NCBI GenBank assembly: GCA_030248065.1
Contig: JASAMV010009104.1
Coordinates: 1-64,000, forward strand
Direction of reading: 5' to 3'
DNA: 64,000 nucleotides
DNA from: Rhynchonema sp. JSB1_4
Taxonomy: Eukaryota > Nematoda > Chromadorea > Monhysterida > Xyalidae
The position numbers were made by a program, and so were the translations under genes. The notes below the pieces were generated by a model. That model had not been told where the DNA came from, ran no database searches, and saw only the letters and a program-made list of their open reading frames with translations. The first letter of the stretch is position 1, and each line of letters begins with the position of its first letter. Of the stretch, positions 37,890 to 50,547 are shown piece by piece.

Positions 37890-40800
37890 ATGAAACATCA
37901 GCAGCAATTATTCATCCTCATCCTATTGTTGGACGTGACCAATAGTCAAGAGTTGAGCGGTGGAGCGCACGACAACTGGGTGCTCAAGTGTGGCCCAGCA
38001 TCGTCCATCGGTGGCGTCAGGACATCGTCAGTGCACGACTTTGAACGTGGCAGCGATCTACAGCTGACCGCATTCTGCAGACCGATCTTTCTCGCTGATT
38101 CACCCAAGGCCGTGCGTTATTTGAATGTCTTGATCGATGGCAGAGGCATGTTTTTTTAACGGTCGTTAACTATCCTGGGATGCAAGGACCAGTGCCAGGT
38201 GTCCGTGCGATGTAGTTTATGCTGAACTAATTGAGGCGAATACATTTCCCTAACTTTTGTGCCAGGATGTGAAACGATGTCGACTGAGTGAGCCGTTCAT
38301 GTTCGGCGTTGATCAGTTTCGGTTCAACAACACGCAGTGGAATTGCAACCGATACGAATTTGTGAATGGGATTGAATCGTATTGGGATGACAACCTGCAC
38401 GTCAGATTGTCAGTTGAGCCAGCAATAGGTCGAATTATTGCCGAACGCGCAAACGCAACCGATTGCGTGGTGCAATTAAAAGCGATGATGACAACCTCCA
38501 GCAGCTGGCTGGCCTCAGTTTGTGACGTGCTCGCTCGAACAGCAGCGTTGTCCAACACACGCACGTTTTGGAAGTCAAAAGAGAATTTATGCACCGAGGT
38601 GAAGAGCGTGCAATATGTAGATAATATCAAATGCACGGGCTGTTTCAATTGCGCTTTGCAATTGGCTTTCGGGAATTCAACCATGCTAAAAAAGTGATTG
38701 TCAAACACAACAAACCTGTTGGGTGAAAACAGATTGCAGACGGCGTGCAATATACCTTTCTAGATCACAGGCAAAGCGTGATGCACCTCAGAACCCCCAA
38801 AACAATGGGATCGAAAAGACACACGACCAATTTATGATGATTATGTGTCGGTTGTTGCAGCATGAGTTTGTCGTGTTGTCGATCGGCGCAGGCCTACGTC
38901 GATATCGATGACATCGGTTGTCACAGCACCACATCAATTCAGCCATTCAGTCAGCCCAAAGCGCAGCTCACCAATCAACCCCACGTGTCCGACTGTCCCG
39001 TTGACGTGCTGCACGCCGTTCAGTATTCGTCAGTTTGTTGTTCTTTTCAGCTATTTTCTAGAACAAATTTCCTCCTGTAACGAGCTGAACAGCGAGACTG
39101 AAACACGAAGCCCTCGAAGCCACCAACAATGTATTTCCTCCTCTGTTCACTGCGTGTCCTCTCAAGCACTTTGCACTATTACTCCATATCTTTCAAAGTT
39201 TACTGGCGGATAAATTTTCTCGTTTTCAGCCAAACCGGCCTGATGCTGCTCTATTGTCCGTACCGCGTCAAACTGGCGTCGACACAGTACAATCTGCCAA
39301 GTCGGTGATTGACACTTTATGTTCACGATTGCCCAGTTTCTCAAGTCCATCATTTATCCAACAATAAGCATTGCAGAATGTCGTGCTCTGAAACGCACCG
39401 TTGCATCGTACAACGTTCGTGGCAAGTTCGAGCCCAATCTATTAGACATGCTTCAACGAATCAGACGCATCAAGGAGAACAGCAACACTCCAATTGGGCG
39501 GGATTGGCTGTTTGATTGTGGGTATTTGAGATCGATTACTCAGATTGAGACCACATTGGTGCGATACGGCGCTGTCACGGATGTACGGCTGAAGGTGTGT
39601 CACAATTCGTATGTCAGATATCAATAGGAACAAACGACGATTTCAACTGATGAAAAGTTTTGTGTCCGCCAAACATGCGATGAACTAAAGCATCTGAAAA
39701 CATTGATCAAAGACAATCAATGTCCCAGTTTCACTGTGCGTCCCAAGTTGACGGCAGCGCGTCGAGTCACAGTCGGGTACGACTCACACGATGGAACGAG
39801 TTACGCACAGCCAACCAGGGATGCAGAAGGCACGAAGCGCTGCAGGGATTGCTGTCGACATTCGGGAATGACAAACGAGTGTGGGTCTATCATTTGTGAC
39901 ACTGACGCCGTGTGCCCTAACGTTCTAGTGGTCAGACCATCGGCTTACCATTTATGAATCCCATGCCTGAGCCACAGTCCGGGCCGACAAACACAAACAG
40001 CCCATTCTAATTTTCGTTCTAAACAAACAGCGTCGTCTTTATCCGATCCCTGATGTCTACAATAACCGACCCCAACCACTCTCCAACACATGCAGGTATT
40101 CACTCATTTGTGCATCCAATTCACATGCCCAACCAGCTGGTGCATTTGCGAGCAGTAATGACGTAACATATGGACCGGTAGTGGAATTGAATGAAAAGGA
40201 AAACGACGCAATGTTTGTGCACACGCTCGTGTTCGGCCCGATGTTAGTGCCACACCCATACGGTGGTGTTGGTTACAGGAGCCTGTTTGGTTCCATTTCT
40301 GTATTTTGCTTCTGCTCTGATCCTCGCATCATCCGGGTCAAAATTTAACTCGAAGTCCAAGTCTGTACCTCTTTGACAGCACGCCGAGCGGCACGCGCAT
40401 TCAAACACTGCTCGTTCAGTGGATCGCCCAGCCAACAGCGCCGTTCACTGATTCGCTGTTCATCAACGAATTGACCGGCGAACCACTGCTGATCGACATC
40501 GTCAGTGACGCCAGCGTGTTTGAGAGTGTGACGAGCCAGGGCATCCATCCGAAAATCAGGCGAAACGAACGCGAACGACAAGTATGGCTCACGAACGGCC
40601 AAACATTGGTGGACAGCATGTTGGATGTTGAGAACACTCTCGATTGGCACGAGGTCACTGAAGGTGATATGGCAAAGGTGTCCGACAAAGATTTAGAATG
40701 GAGATTCAAAAATGTGTTCAAGACGCTTACAGCTGAATATACATACCTGGGCATCGCTCACGCTGATCAAATGACCACGCCAGATCAACCCTGGCAATAT

Positions 40801-43734
40801 TGCAGGCGATCAGGGTTCGTCGTCGCATCAGAGTTTTGCGGCCTGATGAGGGCGTTGACGTCGATTCGAATCGAGCCCGTCGACGACGATCATCGATTCG
40901 CATTCGCTTGTCGATCGATCGATCATCAATCGAACGCACGCGTGCGAATTAGGCCGTTCGGCCTGTTCACCCTGTTCAATCAGGCAGCGATGCGATGTGA
41001 CGAACACGAGCTGCTGCAGGGCGTGCAGAGTGTTTGGTGGTCGGCGATCACGGGATGGAGCGGTCGATTGTGAGTTCTATCTAATGTTTCACTCGCAACA
41101 CACATGTACACATACGTGCGTGACGTTTCAGCGTTAGTCTAATCTGTGTGCAACTGTCCAACGTGGCACTACAACAGCTGGCAATGGCTGACAGCCAAGC
41201 GATCAACAATCCCATAGAGTTTGCGACAGAGGACGCTTTCATCAACACCATACAAACAATGAACGAAACGTTGGTTGTTGTTGGTTGCTCGTGAATACCG
41301 TTGCTTTGTGAAACATCAGCTGCACATACACATGTATGTTCCACAGACACATCACTGTGACGTACGCCAAAGTGACGTCAACACCTGCGCAACCCAAATT
41401 TCAATTCTCGCACGTTGTCGATGAAGTGAATTCTGTGCGGGAAGATTTCGAGCCGCCGCTGTCGGGCCGAACGCACAAATTACGAGGTTGGTGCATAGCT
41501 ACTGTAGCTGGTGTGCCCTTTTTGTTGATTGACTTGTTGACGTTTATGCAACTTTTGCGCACCCACCAAATTCGCGCAGATGGCCTGTGTCACAACGGCA
41601 TCAAACGCGGTTGGTTCAACCCGGGACCGACCAAGTGTCTGAGTCTGTGTCCGCAAGCGTGCAACAGTTGGGTGGAGGGCACCACATTCGGCTACTTCCA
41701 TTCGGCACAATGTGTATCCTTCGGTACCACCACGGCGTGCCGATGTGCCTTCAGTGAGTTATAATTATTGTTGGGTGATGCTTCACAAAAACGTATGCAT
41801 ATTGATTAATGACGCCTCGCAGGCGATTTGTTATGTCGTAAGTGTTAACGGCAAATTTTTGGAAATCAGTGGAAAAGTGCATACCCGGTCGTCAGCATGT
41901 CTCACTTGCAGAGCACCCCAGTAGCAGTTGTGCGTTCCAAACGGTCGACAGCGGACTTGTGCCCAGCACGGGCCAGAGTGGTTGTCTGTGTGTGTGCAAC
42001 AAAACATGCGGACAATTGTTCCCACGAACAACAACACCGGCGTCTTCGAAATCCAAAGGTTGGGGTCAATTGTTGCTAGTTAGGTGATGTTTCAAACCGA
42101 TCAGTTTGACCCCTTGTATTCCAGAGTCACCGTCCAGCTGCCAACAGGGCGTCGCCTACAAGTCGCTGTCGTTCACAACATGTGACCCATACAATGGTCA
42201 TGGTCAATGTGTGACGCACTGCAACACGTGGAAGGCAGGTCGTGACTTTGGTGTGCTTGTGACGGCCGAATGCAGACTAGGTAGCAGTGATGTTTCGCAA
42301 ACGGATGCAGCTTGGTCGTGTTATTGTGAGTACGGTAAGTGACACCATGTGCGCCTTTATGTTTGAAAATCAGTGTTGATTAGCTCATGCGAACTGTTCG
42401 AACTTTCTCTGCTTCTGTTTGAAAATTTGGGGACAAATATGTAAGCAGGTCAGAAATGTCCCTCACCCGAATGTCATTTGGGACGCTTTAGGGTCGGCAT
42501 AAAGTGGAGTGAATGAGCCTGCATAGACAGCTTCCAATTGAGGCTACCGCCGTCAGGTGTGGATAGGGCGGACGGTCAATTGAGCAAAGCACATTTGAGC
42601 AAGACCACTTTGAGCAAGTGAAAAAGAGCAGAGTCCAAAAGAGCAGAACCTAAAAACGAATAGGCCTAAGCCTAAGCCCAAACACAAAACTAATCCTAAG
42701 TGTAAGCCTAAACCTAAGCTTAAGCCTGATACCAAAATCAGCCTAAGCCTTAGCCATTGGAACAAAATAAGTGCTCTGCTCTTTTGGCCCTGCTCTTTTT
42801 TCACTTGCTCAAAGTGGTCTTGCTCAAATGTGCTTTGCTCAATTGTCCGGCCACCGTGGATAGCAGGTGGTGATTGGACACGCAGCTGCAATTTGCACAG
42901 CAAGCCCAACCTGATGTTTCAGAGAATGAATGTGAAACATCGATTGTGGACGAGAGATTGAGTGCGAGGGGTCGATGTGCGGATGGCGATCTCGTGAAGA
43001 TATTTGGTCCGGTGAAAGGTCAGGACTAACTGTTGGTCATTAACGTCAATGTTGGTCAAGTTCTGTCACACAGTCACAACATATGACACACATGTGCAAT
43101 CTACATTTGTCCAGATTTGTGTCCGGGCCTGGAGGGTGACAGTAAATGCACGAAACGTTGCGACACGTGGGCGCCGGGACTGCGGCCCAACTTTGTGTCG
43201 CTCGGTGGTCAATGTCGACACTATCAGCCGATGGATGCCGTCGCCCAACGCGATCTGACTGCTTTGGTCCAACAACAACTCTGCCACTGCATCTACAGTA
43301 TGTCCGCTCGCTTTTCTCTTTCATTGTATTTCATAACGCGGAACGAGTGTATGATGACGTGTGTGATGACTTCAGCGAGCGGCTCAACCAGTTGCGACCC
43401 GCCAACGAATCAGCCATCGGCGCCCGGTCAGTCGGTCAAGGGCACTTTCGGTCAGGCGATTATTCTTGGCAGATTGGCGACTAATGATCGAAGGCACAGA
43501 CGCCAGATCGATTCACAGTCGTTCACCAGTGAAACATCAACCAGCCAGTCGCTTTGTCCGCCACAATTGTGCAACTGTCCTGATGAGCTGTGCGAGGACT
43601 GGGACTTGGTGCACGAAAAAGGCAGGACCCGGCAAGGTCAACGAAAGGCAACGGCAGCAGAAGATCGAACGGGTGACACGAATGTGAGATACGTGAATGG
43701 CACTTTCGGCAACTTGGCGATTGCCATGCCTTAG
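37890..43734 (+). CDS. Secreted protein: dermatopontin-like start plus three cysteine modules
   Basis: Exons I can place: 37890-38111, 38266 to about 38413, 38892-39028, 39230-39300, 39377-39594, from 39628, 40096-40265, 40380-41071, about 41134-41272, about 41343-41488, then phase-1 modules ending with a stop at 43732-43734. The start at 37890 gives a signal peptide (MKHQQQLFILILLLDVTNSQ). The first exon (NWVLKCG...GVRTSSVHDFERGSD) and FVVASEFC...DDDHRFAFACR in a later exon resemble dermatopontin repeats. The C-terminal modules (about 41582-41756, 42124-42340, 43116-43300) share CxxxC...GxC...CxC, a cysteine order like CS-alpha-beta or macin peptides, each on its own symmetric phase-1 exon. 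The last exon contains a furin-like RRHRRQ. An intron at 39595-39627 is only 33 nt. Function unknown; likely extracellular matrix or defence. Confidence 0.5.
38490..38590 (-). repeat. Copy of a roughly 95-bp dispersed repeat
   Basis: Read on the minus strand it contains TTCCAAAACGTGCGTG, AACGCTGCTGTTCG and CACAAACTGAGGCCAG. Related copies are at about 7550-7650 (plus) and 59510-59620 (plus). Here it follows the second exon of the secreted-protein gene, so the open frame running through it to 38697 is not evidence for coding. Confidence 0.6.
42567..42855. mobile_element. Second foldback MITE with TTAGGC-like core
   Basis: Flanked by perfect octamers GTGGATAG at 42559-42566 and 42856-42863. 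The ends are related to those of 25683-25978 (GGTCAATTGAGCAAAGCACA side), and the core is a decayed CCTAAG/GCCTAA array, the complement of TTAGGC. It lies in an intron of the secreted cysteine-module gene. Confidence 0.85.
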
Positions 43735-46700
43735 TCATCCTGTCGTTACCGACCATAGATACTCTAAGCATGCATGTGTTGTGTTCCATCATACAAGAAA
43801 GCATGTGGACGAATAAAAAATCCAAACCCGTGATGGTACATAAACGTTACCATGCGGATGTGCGTTACGCATGGCCCCACCCACCTTTTTTGCTTGATTG
43901 TATTTGGGATTGGCTTGGGACGGCACACCTTAAAAGTAACATCTGTATTATTGGTACGCACATGCGTAAGTGCAGTAACCAACACCGGCAATACTAGGTA
44001 CCCATCAGTTGTTTGTTGTCTTGTCATCGGATCTGAACAGAGATACAGCATTGCACCACGAAAACTAGTCATTTTGTTTCTTTGCCAGTCAGACATACGC
44101 CATACAACTCGTATACCCTCACCCAATCACACGGCGGTTTCACGTCAGAAACAACACATGGCCGAAACGCTATAAATCTCTTTCCACTTGCATCATGTTA
44201 ACTGCATCGTCTGCAAACCATAAACATTAGGACAGCCCTGATGCCTGAGTATCAAGGCGACCGGATACTGATACACATGTGTCACTCGCTAAATGCAGAA
44301 CACGGCTGACAAAACTGGCTCCAGTTGTGTTCGCAAAATCATGTTTTTTGCGAAGCAGTCCAGGAGTGCCAGTTTAAAACTAACCCCTCACAGCAGACTC
44401 CAAATGGCATCTAAAACTTTATACAGACGCTTTCGGCCCCACCCACGCGCCAAAATCTATCTTGTTACACATCAAAAACGCAACATGCGGTTCCAAGGGT
44501 TTGATAGTCCGTTTCTGTCCCTGCTCGAAAGAACGGTACATGTACATATATGTACATGCATACCTTACGTTGTGCCAGATAAACCGGGTAACCGTAACCT
44601 CTTTGGGTTCAATTGAAACAGCGCAGTCGCTTCTCCATGCGAAACTATTATTTTTCGTGCGCGCGTAAAAACGACACCCAATGCGCCATGATGCAACAGG
44701 CAGCAACAAAAGTGCCATGGCGCGGTGCCCAATCAACTCGCACGGCGTCTTATCTTTTTGATCCCAGTCGTGGTAGCGCTTTGCGCCTGCACAATTCTTG
44801 GGTATTCTCGTAGTGTTGATGATTGTTGTTCTGTTTCCCGCCTTTCGGGCTAGGAATCAGCATTACAAATGACTATGTACATGTAGTTTGTGAACAAACC
44901 TTGTGCATGGCACTTGTACCATGTGGACGGGACGTAACAAGAGACTACGGTGTAGGGTACTGCTGTGCCGAATGTAGTTGGCGCGTCGAAAACTTGGCGC
45001 GCGCTTCACTCTCAGTCTGGGTGGGTACCCAGCATATTTGTTTCCCCGGACATTACAAGCGGACGCGCATATGGTACACTTAGTATGCACGACACGCTTC
45101 GTGATCTGTCACTTATTACAACTTGGATTTCCGAGATAATTTTTGTGAGTTAACCCCATGAAATCTTTTAAATAACTTTTTATTTTCTCTCTTAAAGTAG
45201 TATCATTTTTTGCAGAAAAGTTTTCACTGTCGATTACTCAGGATTGCTATGCTACATAGGTACTGGTATACATTATCTGAGTAACGCACACGCATTCGAG
45301 GGCCCAAACACATACCCGGGGACTCCCACACCCGACAACAGTGCCTGGGTTTTCGGACTTACTGTAGATTTGTCAGAAACTCGTGTTTGCATGGTATCCA
45401 AAAACGTAAACGTGCACATGCGTGCGCGCAGCAATTGCGGCCCTGCCAGCAGCAGCGAAGACCTACGAACCACGAAAACTTTTGTGCTGCGCCCTCTCAT
45501 TATCCCCATGAGATTTGACGCCCTGCTGCCTGCAAGCTGCTGATATGACAGCAATAGTCGAACGCAATTCGGCTGCTGCAATTCCGTTGCTGTGCTTGGG
45601 TATATAGATATGTACAGTATGGGCACCCATACGGCTATCCATTGAGGGTCTGAGGTCCCTGCTGAAACGCTTCCTTTTTCGACCGACCCCAAAACGGGCG
45701 CCCAACTGGTGCCAAACTGATACGACGAAAACGGCGAGCGAGACACCAGTTTAGGGCACGCACCGCCCACACACACACGTCGTACAACTGCGAAGCTGCG
45801 CGTGATGTTTTGTTCTTCGCGCTGTTGTTGTTTTTTCAGATTTCTGAATGAAGTCGAGCAACGATCGCAGCAAACGGCCAACGTTATTCCCACCGTGATT
45901 CAATTTTCTTGAATTCATTATCTTGTTTTCAATATAAACGACCCGCGCGCCTTTCTGCTGCTGCAGTTTTAATTTCCCCTTGAATATAATGCTGGTTTCA
46001 CGAAACGTCCCCTTCACGCGCAATTTCACGTGCTCCAACACGATTTCCGCGCTTTTATTTTTTATTTTCCGATTTTATCAGTATCATGTTGTGACAGTGT
46101 TGCTCAATGACGGCGTCCGGCAGAACTCAATGAGGCGACAGACCACCCCGGTCTGTTTGCATCTTGGTGCAGTTCCGCATGTGCATCAGCCGTGCATGAC
46201 ATGATGCGAGATAAACTTTTCAAGCGCGATGGGGCTCAAATATCGACAGTCCATTTGTGTCTGACTATTAGGCACACAACAACAACTGGAACTGAGATTC
46301 AAAACGAAGCTCGTTAACGCACGCAAGCAGACATGCAGCACAGTGCACACCTCTGTGGTTATGACGTCAGATTCTCACAGTTGTTTAGTTCCGTTTGACA
46401 TTATCAATACGATACCAACATAACATGTATATTATGCAGACAGTTATCATCTGTATCCATTATCTCCAATTTTCCCACTCTCACACGTTGCACGTGAACC
46501 AGTTTCTCTGTTTGCTGTGTTTTATGGCCAGTGGACTGACTGAACTCTCGGTGTGTTTATTTACAATTTAGGCCCGTGTTGCAGATCTCAGATCAGGTTT
46601 GGGGTGGTGCCATGCCGAAATGGAATGGCATGCACGCGTATGATGCGTGCCACCCGCGTGCATCTATAAATGTTGCGTATAGCATTAACCCCCAAAAAAT

Positions 46701-49700
46701 TCGCCGGGGATTTGCAGAAGCATTTATGTGCGGTACACAGCAACATTGTTGCTGTTCACCTTGTGTCAGAAGACGGAGTGGAAAGGCGGACTATGTGGCT
46801 AATCGCAGGTAGCGTGAAGTGTCTCAACACTCACGAGCAGTCTCTTAATTGTTGTTTGAGCAACTGTTCCTATCGAGCATGTGCCCTTCTCGCTCTTCAA
46901 CAGTCCAACTCTTACCGTACCGTCTGTATTGCAGCCGGTCTGGGCGGGTCAGTTTGTTGTTTGCATTCGCTTTACACAAGCGGTCAGTATATTGTTTGTC
47001 ACCAGCAAAAAGATGAAGACGTCCCGGTATTGTGGCATGCCTTCGGAAGAGCCCAAAGATAAAACAGGCGCAGAAAGTTCGGTTCGGTGCAAAGTCATTG
47101 AAAAAACGCAGCGCGCTGAGCCAACTGTGGTCGACGGCACGCTTGCGTGCACACGCGCGTATCTGAATTTCGATCGCGCAGCGCGCGGGACCCTGGGGAA
47201 AAGCAGCTGCGCTTGCGAAATGGGAGACGCATGCGCCCAAATGTGCGCAACTGCAAGCATCCCACCTCCTCCTTCACCCAAGCGCCTGTCAAATAGTTGA
47301 TGGGCGCAATTGGTGCATTTGCAACCGACACTCTAGTTAGATTACTCTCGAAATCGGCAAAGGTACCAGAGAATTTTCAACGTAAAGCGTCACGGTGCGC
47401 CGCTTACTGTATCACACCCATATACCTACTGTATGTAACAGTTGGCTGGATGCGCTGGATACCCTGGTTTTTCGGATGTGGCGACCACCATACATGTACG
47501 CAATTCGATTTGCATGAAACGTCCCACACATGGTTGCGAGGTTGGCAGGCTGGCAGTCAGCTACATATACGCGATAAGACAAGACTTGGCCACGTATACA
47601 GTATGACGGTCCGATATATTATCGTGCAATTCGTTTTTTTGGAGCGGCCGAGTGATAATGTGCGAGCGTCGATGCATGCAAAATGGCACAGCATCGTTTG
47701 GATGTCCGAAAACCCAGCCGTGCACTTTCATTCAAGAGTCGTTGAAACAATATGTACTTACTGGAGTTGCGGTTTTATCGCTTTTCGGGGGCTACGCTTT
47801 TTCGTCTTGTTTCGATGTTCCAAGCGAAGATGTTCCAAAGGACGTACATTATCAAGTTGGCCTATTAAACTGTTGCACATAGTTCCCCATTGTTGACACT
47901 TGCTGTTTGTCAGTTCCTTCAGATGAGTGACACAATGTAGAGTCGTTTCGTGGCGACAGTGTACCTCGACCTGAGAGACTGTTGTAGCAGGTGTGCTTCC
48001 GAGTTTTAAAATGTATACTTGGTTTCTTACAACGAGACCCGGCATTCAGTCTCGAAACCTAAGACAAACTTTGCGACAACGACTAACTGTCAGGGTTGAA
48101 ATATTTTTTTAGAAAGTCTCAGATTCGGGGAAATTCGGGGAAATCCTAAAACGCGCAAAAACGCGAAAAAATGCAACTTTAATTGACAAGTCGCTTTTGT
48201 GACTTGGTTTGCATCACTTACAGTATGAAGGGTGTTTACGTCATTTCGGTGCGATTCAACAGACTGTGCTTGACATGGACCGATGATTGTTGCTCTGCGG
48301 TACTTTTTTCAAAAACCATTTTAAAATTTTTTTTGCCGAATCCTGCTAATGGTAAAGTAGTTTCGGCGGTTTACATAGGGTAGTCATGGTGCACAACACT
48401 TTCGCCAAGGTGTCAGTGTTTCGCAGCACACTGTGAAACATCAATCAGGTGATACGTGCACACTTACGAGGTTAATGCCGCATCGTTTATCACACGGTTG
48501 ATTGTATTCGACGGTAGTCGCTGTTGTAGTTGTAGCCTTCAAAAAGGTTGACACAGCCTAACTTACAGCAACGTATAGGTACATAGGCATCGGCTCGTAT
48601 CCTCGATTTCGGACTCTGTGCTCAACGTACATATGTACGTAAATGTATAACGTTTTGATAATTGTGTATAATGCAAAGCTTGTGAACAATGCTTAATGTG
48701 CACAGTGCTCCGTTGCCGTTATCAATTGTCAAACGTCTCCCCATTGACCGCCCTTTCTCCATTCGCACGTTCCATCGCAAAAGGGCCTACATATCTCTTC
48801 CTGCACTTTCTATGACGACACTCTGTGAGTTCAAATTGATTTACTTTCGCATCATTGCAGCCGTCACGTCAAATATGACTTCATACGCGTACTTGCTGCT
48901 TATCATAGGTATAGGTATATACATACCTTCATGCCTCTGTACTCTCTGTTAGGAAATGGACTCATGGTACATAATACGTACATACATAAACGACTTTACC
49001 GTGTCACTCGGCAGTCGGCTATCGTTCACGCAGCAATTCTCGAGCTGCAAATAAAAATGTTCGATAGAACCAATACATGAGGTGGTGCTTGCAGTGTGAC
49101 TGTAACGCAATCGCGTTTCATGTGACACCACGTCATCGTTTCCCCCACTATTTCGGCGCTGCAGCTATTGAATTCGCAATGTTCCGCCCAGGTCGGGGTA
49201 ACCCTACATCGTGAACGTTTCGGTGCGTGTACATGGTATGGCCACACCGATGTGTACATGAGTGCAGTGACGCATTGTGCGCACTTGTGTGCCCACGCAC
49301 TGGCAAAATTGGGTGGACGACGACGTCGTGCGCGTCCTTGTGACCCGTTTTTTCGGCTGTTGCTGCACACTAACAAGTTGTTGTCGTGTGTATCGATATT
49401 GGAGCTGAGCCGATTGTTGGGGTCGGAGGCAAAAGGCCAACGCTGCGCTCACCGCCCGGCCCCCAATAACGTTTGTCAATTTCGAACACAATGACCCAAA
49501 ACTGCGACCAACCGGCCTTAAATCAATTCTAGCCCACTTATGTACAGTGCGCGGGGCGTTGCTGCAACTGGCAACTTATGGTTCGTTAAGACGTTCATTC
49601 ATGGATCTAGGCATTTTTTCCTTCTTGCTCAAATACTGGGTACATTTAGTCTGTTGTGGCTTGCAGCACAATGCCTGTACAGTTCTGTTCGAACCACTTT

Positions 49701-50547
49701 CAGACGCCAGGCCATCACATTGACCATACGTTTGGTGACTAATGGATACCAGCTTTCTGCTGCAAAAGTCCGCCTCCTTCCAGCTCCATGGAAACATCGG
49801 TGCTGAGAAGTCAAGGGTTTATGTTGTACAATGTTTTCTGTTCACAGTCAGCGTAAATAAATCATGAACTCTTTTGTTTTTTCTTGGCATGATGGTCTTG
49901 CATGCGCACATGAGCGCTTTCGGGCAATTTTTGGGAAGATACACTCGGAAAAAAGAACTTGGACTGAATCGAGGTATCGACACAACCTCCATATTCTTGC
50001 TTCTGTCAATTTTCCAAATTGAAACAAACGAACGTTCGTCAGTGTCGAACACAAACGCAAAGTAGTTTGCCGCCACTTGCACGCAATCGCAAAGCACTCG
50101 CACATGTCATGCGCCTGCCCGTGCACTTCCGTGATCCCCTTGAATACTAAATGCCACTGCCTTCTAACGGAACACAGAATTTGAGTTTTGACTAAAATGT
50201 TTGCAATGTTTGTTCGGCTTTTGTGGGTGCAAGGATCCCAAGCAGTCCTTTGTTGCTGTCATGTAACTAGTCCTCCCAGCTGACTACTGACCTTTCTCCT
50301 CTTAAAATACTGACGTGATTATTCTTATTTCACACAATCAATGACTAGCGCAGCCACGGTTATCGTCGATTGTTGGAAGAGATGTACTGGTGTCTCACGG
50401 GCACTTTCATATAGAATATTAACAGCGTTGTGAAGGCGCAACTATACAGATCATAATATTCTGTTGCAGGGAAAAAGACAATAACTGGGTATAACAATAG
50501 CACCTGAGATTTTGTGCCCATTACATTACATTCCTCATCAAATACAC
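43735..50547. other. About 6.8 kb with no recognisable gene
   Basis: I read both strands and found only open frames without splice context, domain motifs or paired homology. Visible features are palindromic TACATGTACATA-type tracts (near 44535, 47500 and 48630), the deleted hAT-like MITE at 48091-48345 and one TGAAACATCA at 48434. Some of this may be upstream regulatory DNA of the neuropeptide gene at 50548. Confidence 0.5.
48091..48345. mobile_element. Internally deleted hAT-like MITE
   Basis: Starts CAGGGTTGAA and ends CCGAATCCTG. It keeps part of the family core (gacttggtttgcatcactta) but is only about 255 bp. Flanking octamers CTAACTGT and CTAATGGT agree at 6 of 8 positions, consistent with an aged target duplication. 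Confidence 0.65.

Noticed and set aside
38414..38697. Continuation of the secreted-protein second exon to 38697
   Set aside because: The stretch from about 38490 is a dispersed repeat also found at two unrelated places, so I end the exon earlier.
45273..45893. 206-codon open frame on the minus strand
   Set aside because: Long but without domain motifs, splice context or a homologous copy in the window; composition looks like ordinary intergenic DNA.
46576..47896. Overlapping open frames of 80-200 codons on both strands
   Set aside because: No frame stands out, there are no splice-compatible partners and no recognisable motifs.
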